37,640 bases of DNA from Oscillospiraceae bacterium (GTDB taxonomy: Bacteria; Bacillota; Clostridia; Oscillospirales; Acutalibacteraceae), in assembly GCA_015065695.1 (NCBI GenBank), contig SVPT01000012.1:1-37640 (forward strand), in the 5' to 3' direction. The notes under the pieces are model-generated. The model did no database searches and was not told where the DNA came from. It worked only from the letters and a program-made list of their open reading frames with translations. Shown here piece after piece: positions 23,030 through 30,474 of the stretch (position 1 is the first letter of the stretch; each line of letters opens with the position of its first letter). The position numbers were made by a program, and so were the translations under genes.

Positions 23030-23143
23030 GAAACGCCCTCTTACGAGGGCTCTAAGAACAGAGAATAAAGAATATTGAATAAACAAGGAATTCGCGCATT
23101 GTTGCTTGGGCGTTTCTGTTTTATTCTTTCTTCTTTATTCTCT
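23028..23143 (+). repeat. Nested inverted repeats directly behind tRNA-Pro
   Basis: Three pairings start at the tRNA 3' end: CAGAAACGCC/GGCGTTTCTG (23028-23037/23109-23118), a local CCCTC-TTAC-GAGGG hairpin, and the perfect 13-bp AGAGAATAAAGAA/TTCTTTATTCTCT (23060-23072/23131-23143). The first and third interleave, so they cannot form together. T-rich tracts follow each right arm. It may be a trailer/terminator or the scar of a small mobile element. Confidence 0.6.
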
Positions 23144-23362
23144 TTTGTTTATTATTTAAAGAACGTTTTGGTGTCATCATTATTCATAGTGTGTAATCCT
23201 TAATGCCGTTTGTTTATCAGGGCTCAAAATGCACGTTCTATATGCAGCAGACAGATTGGGTTGTTGACTTATGCACATATTAAGTGATATAGTTAAATCG
23301 ACACATTTGAGAAAACAATCAAGCTAATAAACTTGGATTAATAAATTAAGGAGAAGGATTTC
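23144..23362. other. AT-rich gene-free stretch upstream of the SUKH gene
   Basis: I see no gene here. A possible promoter TTGACT (23264-23269), 18 bp, TATAGT (23288-23293) points to the SUKH gene. The AT content is clearly higher than left of the tRNA. Confidence 0.45.
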
Positions 23363-23737
23363 ATGGAAAAATGGGGAGAGTTTGAGTTTAACGAACCATA
23401 CGTTGGAGATGAAATCGCAAGCATCTGTGGAGTTGCACTGCCAAGTAACTATATAGAATTTATGAAACTTCATAATGGCGGCGAAGGGGATATTGGTGAA
23501 ACATGGTTCGTGTTGTTTTCGTTGGAAGAGCTGCAAGAAGCAAACGATGATTATGAAATTGAGAGCTATCTGCCAGGGCATATAATTATCGGCTCGAACG
23601 GAAGTGGGGAGCTTTATGGAATTGATAATGCCGGAAACTACTTTAATGTTCCGATAATGATTGAAGAAAACTATATCACTTTGCTTGGAACTGACATCAA
23701 CTCGTTGCCGGATAGGATAAATGACCTTTGGAGATAG
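23363..23737 (+). CDS. SMI1/KNR4 (SUKH-1) family protein, probable orphan immunity protein
   Basis: A 124-residue soluble acidic protein. The early IASICGVALPSNYIEFMKLHNGGEGDIG is the conserved core of the SUKH-1/SMI1-KNR4 fold (LP..Y..F....NGGEG). The later GHIIIGSNGSGELYGID matches the second family block. In bacteria these proteins are mostly immunity factors that bind and neutralise polymorphic or contact-dependent toxins, though some have other roles. No toxin gene is present on either side, so it is an orphan here. ATG follows AAGGAGAAGGATTTC. It sits in AT-rich DNA right behind a tRNA, consistent with acquisition from outside. Confidence 0.82.
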   Translation: MEKWGEFEFNEPYVGDEIASICGVALPSNYIEFMKLHNGGEGDIGETWFVLFSLEELQEANDDYEIESYLPGHIIIGSNGSGELYGIDNAGNYFNVPIMIEENYITLLGTDINSLPDRINDLWR

Positions 23738-24101
23738 TTCCCCTTTATCTAGCACTCGAATATCCGTTGTTCACCTCTTCTCAACCGCAGATATTTCTGT
23801 TGAATCGTTGACATCCGACAGATCATCTGTTATGATGACAGCGGACAAGGTGAAATTATATATTGGAAGTGATTTACCCGATAACATACCCGCTGTAATG
23901 GCGGGGGCATGATCGGAAAGAGCAGAGAATCAAAATTGACTAACCGACCGACGCTGTGTGCTTCGCACAGCGCAGTTTGGGTTGCAATTGTGATTTTTGC
24001 TCTGCAATTCTGAAACGAGCCGCAGAGTGATCTGCGGCTTTTTTGTTGTCTTTTCAGAAAAACTCAACACCTTGTCACATCATATACGGAGCAGTAAAAT
24101 T
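23738..24101. other. Gene-free stretch, possibly gene remnants
   Basis: A 63-codon ORF (23721-23912) overlaps the SUKH end but has no ribosome site; its end (DKVKLYIGSDLPDNIPAVMAGA) looks protein-like but I cannot name it. A hairpin CGCTGTG/CACAGCG lies near 23952-23972. The stretch ends in the terminator at 24018-24044. The impression is of decayed coding DNA. Confidence 0.35.
24018..24044 (+). terminator. Rho-independent terminator
   Basis: Stem AGCCGCAGA/TCTGCGGCT, four-base loop GTGA and six T. It lies between the SUKH region and the amidohydrolase gene. Confidence 0.82.
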
Positions 24102-24866
24102 ATGAATAATACGCACGAAATAATCATCGACGCTCACCTTCATCTGCCTGTTGAGCCAGTTTTACTTGAGGAAAAGAAAACCGTCCTGCTGGAAGAAATG
24201 AGGAGAAACGGAGTTAGCAAGGGCGTGGTAATCTCCGATTCCGAGCTTGAAAGTCCAATCGGCTCTCTGATTGAATGCGCTGAGCTGTTCGACAGCTGTC
24301 CTGACATTGCCGTTGTCGGCGGAATCAGTCCGTATATTTGCTATACTCAGCAGCTCGAGTTGATGGACAACCTCCTTGCCCGAGGACTGCTGGTCGGTAT
24401 CAAGCTATTCTGCGGACATGAACCGATATACCTCGGCGACGACAGTCTCAATGCAGTGTATGCTTTAGCCGGCAAATACTGCGTGCCGGTGCTGTTCCAT
24501 TCCGGATGGGATAATTCTCATTTCACCGCACCGGATATTATTCGAGAAGCGGCGAAGGCACATCCCGAAATTGAATTCGTGTGCTGTCACTGCTGCTATC
24601 CTAACCTTGCGGACTGCTTTCGCGCTCTTGCCGACTGTGTCAATGTGCACTTTGATCTGTCGAGTGTGGCAGAGGGACGCAATGCCGACTTTGTTCCCAT
24701 TCTGGAAGCCGCTGTTCGTACAGATCCTGAGCGTTTCCTTTTCGGCTCGGATTTCGGAAGCTGCGATCAGGCAGAGCACCTTGAATTCTTCCGATCACTC
24801 AATCTGTCCGAATACGAACGGCAAATGCTCTTCTGTGAAAACGCACGGCGTATGTATCGCCTGTGA
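24102..24866 (+). CDS. Amidohydrolase-family (TIM-barrel) metal-dependent hydrolase
   Basis: A 254-residue protein of the amidohydrolase_2 type. The N-terminal metal motif is IIIDAHLHLP (HxH). Later come VLFHSGWDNSHF, VCCHCCYPNLAD and, near the end, FLFGSDFGSCDQAEH with the Asp that completes the metal site. The ending (LNLSEYERQMLFCENARRMY) is typical of this family (the enzyme's final GxNAxRL-like helix). Members are hydrolases or decarboxylases of diverse small molecules; the substrate cannot be told. I start at ATG 24102, after ACGGAGCAG; the longer track ORF includes the terminator at 24018, so that start is wrong. It stands alone, about 360 bases from the next gene. Confidence 0.8.
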   Translation: MNNTHEIIIDAHLHLPVEPVLLEEKKTVLLEEMRRNGVSKGVVISDSELESPIGSLIECAELFDSCPDIAVVGGISPYICYTQQLELMDNLLARGLLVGIKLFCGHEPIYLGDDSLNAVYALAGKYCVPVLFHSGWDNSHFTAPDIIREAAKAHPEIEFVCCHCCYPNLADCFRALADCVNVHFDLSSVAEGRNADFVPILEAAVRTDPERFLFGSDFGSCDQAEHLEFFRSLNLSEYERQMLFCENARRMYRL

Positions 24867-25123
24867 ATCTGTGCCAGAATTGAAACCCAATTCACGGCAG
24901 ACAGATTTTTTATTTCTATATCATTCAGATTGTAAAATCGTTTTGCAGCCTACGGAAAGTCAGCCGCCAAGAGTTTATCAGCCGAAAGCTACGAAAATTG
25001 GCTCAGGTATAGCACGGCGTTCAACAGGCAACCCACATATCTGGCCTGAACGCAATCTATATTTTCGTTTTGTTTTGTAATGTATTGTGCTTCATAACTG
25101 CAATCGGCATAGTACGCAAACAA
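24867..25123. other. Gene-free stretch after the amidohydrolase gene
   Basis: The stretch holds a weak hairpin GAATTG/CAATTC near 24888 followed by a T-run (TTTTTTATTT), a possible terminator. The rest shows fragments of open reading frame on both strands but nothing I recognise. The 169-aa track ORF crossing it is mostly a shadow of the amidohydrolase. Confidence 0.35.
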
Positions 25124-25184
25124 CAATGCCCCGGGCAGTGAAACAGACCGTTCGGTCATGATTCACTGTTCCGGGGCATTTTGT
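25124..25184. terminator. Long hairpin, terminator of the choline operon
   Basis: Outer stem AATGCCCCGG/CCGGGGCATT, second stem CAGTGAA/TTCACTG and an inner GACCG-TTCGGTC hairpin. TTTTGTG follows on plus and GTTGTTTG on minus. It lies behind the BCCT gene (minus strand). Confidence 0.7.
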
Positions 25185-25229
25185 GTTATCGAGAACGATT
25201 ATGCTGCGGCAGATAAAACGCAAAAATGA

Positions 25230-26771
25230 TTATTCATGTTTTTCGGGCTGCAGATAATTTGATGCATCTTTGAAGAAGCTCGCTACGATAAGAATGATTA
25301 CTATGCCGATTGGGAATGCGGCTATGATCGACACGGACTGCAGATTGGACATGGAACTCTCGGAGAATATAAGCGCAATAGGCAGAACGATTAGCAAAAT
25401 ACACCATATCAGCTGAATCAACTTGTGCGGAGATTCATTCTCGCCCAATTTCCTGTAGCTGTAACAGGCACCTATCAGCGCAATTGAGTCAAAGGATGTG
25501 GCATAGAAAAGCAGCATTGTAATCAGAACAAGAGCCAGCACCAAAGGAGATATCGGGAGTGTACGCATAACAGAAATAATCAGTCCGTAGAGGTCGCCGG
25601 TTGCCTGATACTGGGCGATAAAATCCGCAGCGCCGGATGTCTGCATACCCAGCGAATAATTGCCGAGAATGATGAAGCTGAGTATTGTGGAGCCAACACC
25701 GAAAGCATATCCGCCAAGTATTGTCTGACGAATAGTTCTGCCCTTTGAGATACTTCCGATAAAGAAAGGAGCTGCAACGCACCATACCATCCAGTACGCC
25801 CAATAGAAAATGGTCCAGTTCTGCGGGAAAGATGTTGTCCGCAGGGGATCGGTATAAGTTGATAGCTCAAAGAAGTTCTGGATCATAGTACCGATGGATG
25901 AAATGCCTGTTTCTATGATATATCTTGCCTGACCGCCAAAGACCAGCACATATACCTGAAGTCCGAAGAACAGCCATATGCAGATTTTTGCCAGCAGGCT
26001 TATACCCTTGAATCCGTGTAGCAGGGAGTAGGTATATACCACACACGTGATTATAAGGATAATGATATTTGTCACAGTAGTGTTCAGCTGAACGTGGAAG
26101 AGCTCATTGATAATGTTTGCCATCAATGGTGTGGCAAGGCTGAATGTGGTAGCGGTTCCGGAAATAAGTGCAAACACCGCCAGCAGATCTATCAGCCTGC
26201 CAAGAATACCATCTGTATGTTTGCCGAGAATGGGGCGGCAAGCTTCCGAATACTTTTGCCTTTCTCTCTTGCGGATATGAAGCATAAAACCAAACGCTAC
26301 AGCGAGCACGAGGTAAAACGCCCAGGGAATCAGACTCCAGTGATAAATCGGATATACGCTTGCCCATTTCTGAATACTGCCCAGTTCCGCAATGTACGGA
26401 TCGGTTGCATACAGGATCCATTCAGAAAACGAATAGAAAAGGATATCCGCTGCAAGTCCTGCGGTAAACATCATGGAACCCCATGCAAAGAATGAATACT
26501 TTGGTTTTTCATTCTTGTCCCCCAGAACAATATCGCCGAAACGGGAGAAGGCGATGAACATTGATACAAGGAAAATGCCCAGTCCCAGAACCAGATAGTA
26601 CGAACCGAAAGTGTCACCAAGGACAAAGCGTACATTGCTGACTACAGTGTTTGACTGTTCCGGAAACAGGAAGAACAGAACACCCATTGCTACGATGATA
26701 ACAAAAGGAACAAGAGTAATCAGCCAGTCAATCTTTCTGCTCTCTAATTTGACAGATAAATCGTTTTTCAT
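25230..26771 (-). CDS. BCCT-family choline/betaine-type transporter
   Basis: A 513-residue membrane protein of the betaine-choline-carnitine transporter family, with about 12 spans (KIDWLITLVPFVIIVAMG first). The family signature is the aromatic stretch NWTIFYWAYWMVWCVAAPFF followed by GSISKGRTIRQ. The Trp/Tyr residues in the box of this family bind the trimethylammonium group. Other matches are AWGSMMFTAGLAADILFYSF and YPIYHWSLIPWAFY. ATG follows AAAGGATAGTTAAT. It is the last gene of an operon with a choline-kinase fusion and a cytidylyltransferase, taking the place LicB holds in other phosphocholine loci. This strongly suggests choline as substrate, although betaine and carnitine are not excluded. 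Confidence 0.9.
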   Translation of the reverse strand: MKNDLSVKLESRKIDWLITLVPFVIIVAMGVLFFLFPEQSNTVVSNVRFVLGDTFGSYYLVLGLGIFLVSMFIAFSRFGDIVLGDKNEKPKYSFFAWGSMMFTAGLAADILFYSFSEWILYATDPYIAELGSIQKWASVYPIYHWSLIPWAFYLVLAVAFGFMLHIRKRERQKYSEACRPILGKHTDGILGRLIDLLAVFALISGTATTFSLATPLMANIINELFHVQLNTTVTNIIILIITCVVYTYSLLHGFKGISLLAKICIWLFFGLQVYVLVFGGQARYIIETGISSIGTMIQNFFELSTYTDPLRTTSFPQNWTIFYWAYWMVWCVAAPFFIGSISKGRTIRQTILGGYAFGVGSTILSFIILGNYSLGMQTSGAADFIAQYQATGDLYGLIISVMRTLPISPLVLALVLITMLLFYATSFDSIALIGACYSYRKLGENESPHKLIQLIWCILLIVLPIALIFSESSMSNLQSVSIIAAFPIGIVIILIVASFFKDASNYLQPEKHE

Positions 26772-26873
26772 ATTAACTATCCTTTCTGCAGAGCTTCAGG
26801 TTTGCGGCTATGAACCCCAACCCCCGGCTGCAAATTGTTTGTTGAATACATCAGTTATCCGTGAGAGGTTTTC

Positions 26874-27596
26874 CTATTCCTCCTGATGCAGATACTTCCG
26901 GTAGGAAGCATCTATATCCGCGAGTTCATGGATGCTGTCGATTTCGATGATATCACCTATATTCATCGGATATACTGATAGCCTGTATTCATCCGGATAA
27001 CAGAACAAGGCAATGTCATCCCAATAAATCTGGCGGTTTTTCTTTATCTCAAATTCAATTTCCAGATGCCGCTTCAAGCGCTGACCATCTTCAGCAGTCC
27101 AGCGCGACAGGCTGAAAAGCTGCCATCCCTGTCTGCCTCCGCTGCGGCTGCAGTGCGTTACTATTCCGTCATTAACGGTCAACAGCCACTCATCTGTGGG
27201 TTGTTCGGTCCACACCACATTGTATCCGGAACGGTCAAACCCAGGAAAAAGTATGTCATCGCTGTTAATAAGCTGGTCTCCGTCAAGTATTATAACATCT
27301 TCCAGATGTTCGCGAGCAACATATAAGGACGAAATATTGTTGCTCGTATCGTAATATGGGTTTTCTATGAGCTTAAGGCCGGGATATTCAGCCTCAAGAA
27401 AGGAAAACTGCTCCTTGAGATAGCCAACAACCACATAAATTTCTGTAATGTTGTTGGCGTGAAGGCACCTCACCACCGAATCGATCATTCTGGTACCGTT
27501 GATTTTCACCAGTGGCTTTGGCGTAAGCAGAGTAACGGGGCGCATACGCTTTCCTATGCCGGCTGCCATGATGATGGCTCTTTTAATACTGGCCAT
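26874..27596 (-). CDS. LicC-like CTP:phosphocholine cytidylyltransferase
   Basis: A 240-residue nucleotidyltransferase with the start motif IIMAAGIGKRMRPVTLLTPKPLV, the NTP-binding loop and Lys of sugar-phosphate/phosphocholine nucleotidyltransferases. Further marks are VVRCLHANNITEIYVVVGY, NPYYDTSNNISSLY (a signature of the LicC branch) and the acidic pair in ILDGDQL. LicC makes CDP-choline from phosphocholine and CTP for surface polymer decoration. The context (choline kinase fusion upstream, BCCT transporter downstream) supports this over a sugar nucleotide enzyme. I choose ATG 27596, 11 bases after AAAGGA; the GTG at 27605 is too close to it. The stop of the upstream gene is 8 bases before. 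The substrate is inferred; other choline-like head groups are possible. Confidence 0.82.
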   Translation of the reverse strand: MASIKRAIIMAAGIGKRMRPVTLLTPKPLVKINGTRMIDSVVRCLHANNITEIYVVVGYLKEQFSFLEAEYPGLKLIENPYYDTSNNISSLYVAREHLEDVIILDGDQLINSDDILFPGFDRSGYNVVWTEQPTDEWLLTVNDGIVTHCSRSGGRQGWQLFSLSRWTAEDGQRLKRHLEIEFEIKKNRQIYWDDIALFCYPDEYRLSVYPMNIGDIIEIDSIHELADIDASYRKYLHQEE

Positions 27597-27604
27597 TATA
27601 CTCA

Positions 27605-29380
27605 CTATCCTTTCTGTTCCGTATTGCCGGCAAGGTATTCATTTACTATTCTGTAGTAATCTTTTGCATATCTATATTGGCGCAGCGAATACTCACCGAA
27701 ATCAACTCCCTGAAGCAGCTTGAATTCACACCAGTTGCTCCAGAGCAATCCGCACAGGGCAATGTAGCAGTAAACCTTGAGACGCACAGAAAGGTCGCAG
27801 CCCTCAGTGAAATATGTGTCTATCAGCTGATCGACCCTAACCCGATCATACATGGAATAAATCGCAAACATTGCTATATCCACATGAGGATCCTGCATGG
27901 AAGCGTACTCCCAGTCAATAAGCCTGATTGCTTCATTGCCATTTTCTTCAAACAGAAGGAAGTTGTCCGGGACGGCATCAATATGTGTGAGAGTATATTG
28001 ACACACCTGCTGATCGAGATATTCCTTAAGCGAAAACACGTTTGCTTTTGTCTGTTCGTAATCACGATAGACCGAATGCACATTTCCTCGCAGCTGCTCA
28101 TAGAAGTTGATGCGCTCGAACAAATCAAAGAAATGCTCTACAGACAACTTTCGTTCGTGCATCCCGCGCAGGAAAGCCATGCATTTCTTAACATCAGTTA
28201 TATCCTCGGGATCACATACACGAGCGTTGTCAATAAACCGAGTCAACTTGTAACCACTGATCGGCTCTATATAAACCAGATCATCGCACAGCCCCAGTCC
28301 GTTTATCGTCCTGTATACAGAATATTCCTGCGCACGGTTTATCAGCATATCGGCGCCTTCTCCGGGTATGCGCATTATGTACTGATTGTTTTTGCAGGAA
28401 AAACGGAACGAACGATTGGTCATTCCTTTCTTTAATACCTCAATATTGGTTATGTCGCACTGCTCAACCCCGAGTATTTCGGATATGAGCTCCAGCACAG
28501 AAGAGTGGAGGTTGTTTGACTGCTGATCCAGCTCTTTGAGCTGTTCGTAGGAGTCAATTTCGAAAACATCACCCTGTTCGGCTACACGCGCATATATGCG
28601 TTTGAATCCGGCAGAAAACAGAGCGTCCTCCCAGAAGCTGTTGCGATTTTTTATATCGCTGTCCATAAGCTTCAATCTATCGGACAGAACCGCAGCGTCC
28701 GCCGATGTAATATATGCCAGACCAATCATCGCGTTTCCTTTATTGAAATTTGTGGTGCCGATCAGCTCGCGTCTGCGATTCAGGCGGACAATGCTTTCCT
28801 CTTCTTCTGCCGACTCTCCGACCATATACCATGAATACAGCTCTTCGCGACGAAACGGGTTGCTTGTGAACCATAAATCGCAGGGAACAACATATGAGTT
28901 CGGAAGATGACCGAAGGCAAGGAGAAGAGAATGCAGGTTGTTTTTTGTGGAGTAATCGGTATTGATAATCAGATTTACTCCATACATATCCTGAAGAAAA
29001 TCGAACTGCTCTTTCATATACCCGACAACGATGTATATTTCATGAATATCCACATCGTGGAGCTGGCGAATAATCCGCTCTATCAGTGTCTCGCCGTGAG
29101 CCTCGATCAATGCTTTAGGCACATTCATGTTGGCAGGCATCATGCGAAGGCCGTAGCCAGCAGCAAGAATAATCGCTCGCTGAGGACGACTTTGCTGCAG
29201 CAGCTCCTTTCCGGCTTGTGTAAGACTGTATTTATCGGTCAGATACCCCCGTTCGACAAGATCATGAAGAGAACGGTTGATCTTGCCAATGGAAAAACCG
29301 GTTTCCCGTGACAAAACACTCTGGGTAATATAGTCATGACCTGCAAGATATTGCAAAACATCGCACTCCCATATATTCAT
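27605..29380 (-). CDS. HTH-cytidylyltransferase-choline kinase fusion (LicC-LicA-like)
   Basis: One chain of 591 residues with three parts. Residues 1-65 form a winged helix-turn-helix (QYLAGHDYITQSVLSRETGF, then LHDLVERGYLTDKYSLTQAG). Residues 70-300 are a LicC-like nucleotidyltransferase (AIILAAGYGLRMMPANMNVP, then KALIEAHGETLIERIIRQL and DYSTKNNLHSLLLA). Residues 310-591 form a choline/ethanolamine kinase of the APH fold, with IEVLKKGMTNRSFRF at its start, HIDAVPDNFLLFEENG as catalytic loop and LIDWEYASMQDPHVDIAMFA for metal binding. I start at ATG 29380, after AGAGGGGTTTC; the track start at 29410 lies at the transcription start. It would phosphorylate choline and activate it with CTP. 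The DNA-binding domain suggests that it also regulates the locus. Confidence 0.85.
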   Translation of the reverse strand: MNIWECDVLQYLAGHDYITQSVLSRETGFSIGKINRSLHDLVERGYLTDKYSLTQAGKELLQQSRPQRAIILAAGYGLRMMPANMNVPKALIEAHGETLIERIIRQLHDVDIHEIYIVVGYMKEQFDFLQDMYGVNLIINTDYSTKNNLHSLLLAFGHLPNSYVVPCDLWFTSNPFRREELYSWYMVGESAEEEESIVRLNRRRELIGTTNFNKGNAMIGLAYITSADAAVLSDRLKLMDSDIKNRNSFWEDALFSAGFKRIYARVAEQGDVFEIDSYEQLKELDQQSNNLHSSVLELISEILGVEQCDITNIEVLKKGMTNRSFRFSCKNNQYIMRIPGEGADMLINRAQEYSVYRTINGLGLCDDLVYIEPISGYKLTRFIDNARVCDPEDITDVKKCMAFLRGMHERKLSVEHFFDLFERINFYEQLRGNVHSVYRDYEQTKANVFSLKEYLDQQVCQYTLTHIDAVPDNFLLFEENGNEAIRLIDWEYASMQDPHVDIAMFAIYSMYDRVRVDQLIDTYFTEGCDLSVRLKVYCYIALCGLLWSNWCEFKLLQGVDFGEYSLRQYRYAKDYYRIVNEYLAGNTEQKG

Positions 29381-29415
29381 GAAACCCCTCTTTTCGCAAA
29401 TGGTGAACACGTTTG

Positions 29416-29444
29416 ATTATACGGAGAAGTGGGTATAAAGTCAA
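29416..29444 (-). promoter_or_regulatory. sigma-A promoter of the choline-activation operon
   Basis: On the minus strand TTGACT (29444-29439), 17 bp, TATAAT (29421-29416). Transcription starts about 30 bases before the fusion gene. Confidence 0.82.
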
Positions 29445-29509
29445 CAGAAGAATAAAAGATTCTTTGAATTCTCCTGTAATTTTAATCATATCACCTGCAA
29501 CAATGAACA

Positions 29510-29566
29510 TTGACACGATAGTTCGCGTGCTGTATAATGTATTTTAAGTATCGATTGAAATCGATA
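29510..29566 (+). promoter_or_regulatory. Perfect-consensus promoter of the polymer operon with +1 palindrome
   Basis: TTGACA (29510-29515), 17 bp, TATAAT (29533-29538). The palindrome TATCGAT-TGAA-ATCGATA (29549-29566) sits just downstream of the expected start point and is a candidate operator. Confidence 0.8.
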
Positions 29567-29598
29567 AATTTTTTGATAAACATCAGGAGAACTCAACT

Positions 29599-29913
29599 AT
29601 GAAAAGACTTATTTCTTTCATGACATTTTTTGTTCTGTCAATGACAGTGTTTCTCACTTTTGCTTATGCGTATATTGATCCGTCTGCTATGACATATCTC
29701 ATCCAGATCATAGCTGGTGTTGTTATTGCCTGCGGAGCAGCATTCGGCTTCTACTGGCGCAAGCTCAAAAGAGCTCTGCGAAAGAAAAAAGAAGACGATA
29801 CCGCCTCTGATGCCGTTGATGCTGCAGAAGGTGTTGATTCCATGATTGAATATGCTGATGAAGAAGATATTATAGACCCAAATGCTATTGGCGAAGATCA
29901 GGAAGAACAGTAA
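29599..29913 (+). CDS. Small YIDPS-motif membrane protein
   Basis: A 104-residue protein with a signal-like first segment (LISFMTFFVLSMTVFLTFAYA) ending in an AYA cleavage-type site. Next are YIDPSAMTYLIQ, a second span (IIAGVVIACGAAFGFYW) and a basic-then-acidic cytosolic tail (KKKEDDT...EDQEEQ). Small proteins with a Y-[IL]-D-P-G/S-x-x-x-x-x-[LI]-Q motif are often found in bacterial polysaccharide and teichoic acid clusters next to alkaline-phosphatase-fold transferases, as is the case here. Their role is not known to me. ATG follows CATCAGGAGAACTCAACT. It is first in the operon, and its end overlaps the signal peptidase start by 32 bases. Confidence 0.78.
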   Translation: MKRLISFMTFFVLSMTVFLTFAYAYIDPSAMTYLIQIIAGVVIACGAAFGFYWRKLKRALRKKKEDDTASDAVDAAEGVDSMIEYADEEDIIDPNAIGEDQEEQ

Positions 29914-30463
29914 TTCGCCCGAAACCTGCGCCAAAAGTGAACGTGGACGTAAAAATGAACGTAGACGTTCGAAAGATTCTTTCTTCTCGTTCAGAATCAT
30001 TCTGTCTGCGTTTATTTTTGCGTTAGTGCTGAATGTGTGCTTTATTGTCAATGCGGTGGTGCCCAGCGGCTCCATGGAACCTGCCATTCCCTCCGGACAG
30101 GCAGTTATAGGCTGGAGGCTTGCCTACATTCAGAAGGCACCAAAGCGTGGTGATATTGTGATCTTCAGGCATGAGGAAAGCGACAGGAAGCTGCTCAAAA
30201 GAATAGCTGCCGTGCAGGGAGATACAGTTGAAGTGAGATCGGACGGGGTGTGGATCAATGATCTGCTCTATGCAGAATGCACTGCACAGTCCACCGACGA
30301 AATAAAAACATATCAGGTTCCGGAAGGATCGTATTTTCTTATCGGAGACAATTTCGATAATTCGTTCGATTCCCGAAACTGGGAATACCCGTATGTATCC
30401 CGGGAAGAAATCATTGCCCGGGTTATCTTCGGATACTTTCCCAAAATGTACATAATAGAGTAA
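29882..30463 (+). CDS. Type I signal peptidase
   Basis: A 193-residue membrane-anchored Ser/Lys protease that removes signal peptides outside the membrane. An N-terminal basic stretch (RGRKNERRRSKD) precedes one span (IILSAFIFALVLNVCFIV). The Ser-box is VVPSGSMEPAIPSGQAV, the catalytic Lys lies in KLLKRIAAVQGDTVEV, and the last box is GDNFDNSFDSRNW. All required residues are present. The start (ATG 29882) lies inside the previous gene with no good ribosome site, so translation is probably coupled. Its place in a polymer operon, 11 bases before an insertase fusion, is unusual. Likely clients are the small AYA-motif protein and perhaps the LtaS-like enzyme, since LtaS of staphylococci is cut by a signal peptidase. 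Confidence 0.9.
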   Translation: MLLAKIRKNSNSPETCAKSERGRKNERRRSKDSFFSFRIILSAFIFALVLNVCFIVNAVVPSGSMEPAIPSGQAVIGWRLAYIQKAPKRGDIVIFRHEESDRKLLKRIAAVQGDTVEVRSDGVWINDLLYAECTAQSTDEIKTYQVPEGSYFLIGDNFDNSFDSRNWEYPYVSREEIIARVIFGYFPKMYIIE

Positions 30464-30474
30464 AGAGGGATATT

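Noticed and set aside
23028-23143. T-box or other amino-acid riboswitch
   Set aside because: No T-box sequence (AGGGTGGNACCGCG) or specifier loop is visible, and no synthetase gene follows.
24571-25080. 169-aa plus-strand ORF overlapping the amidohydrolase end
   Set aside because: Its first part is a shadow of the amidohydrolase; the rest has no recognisable domain and no ribosome site.
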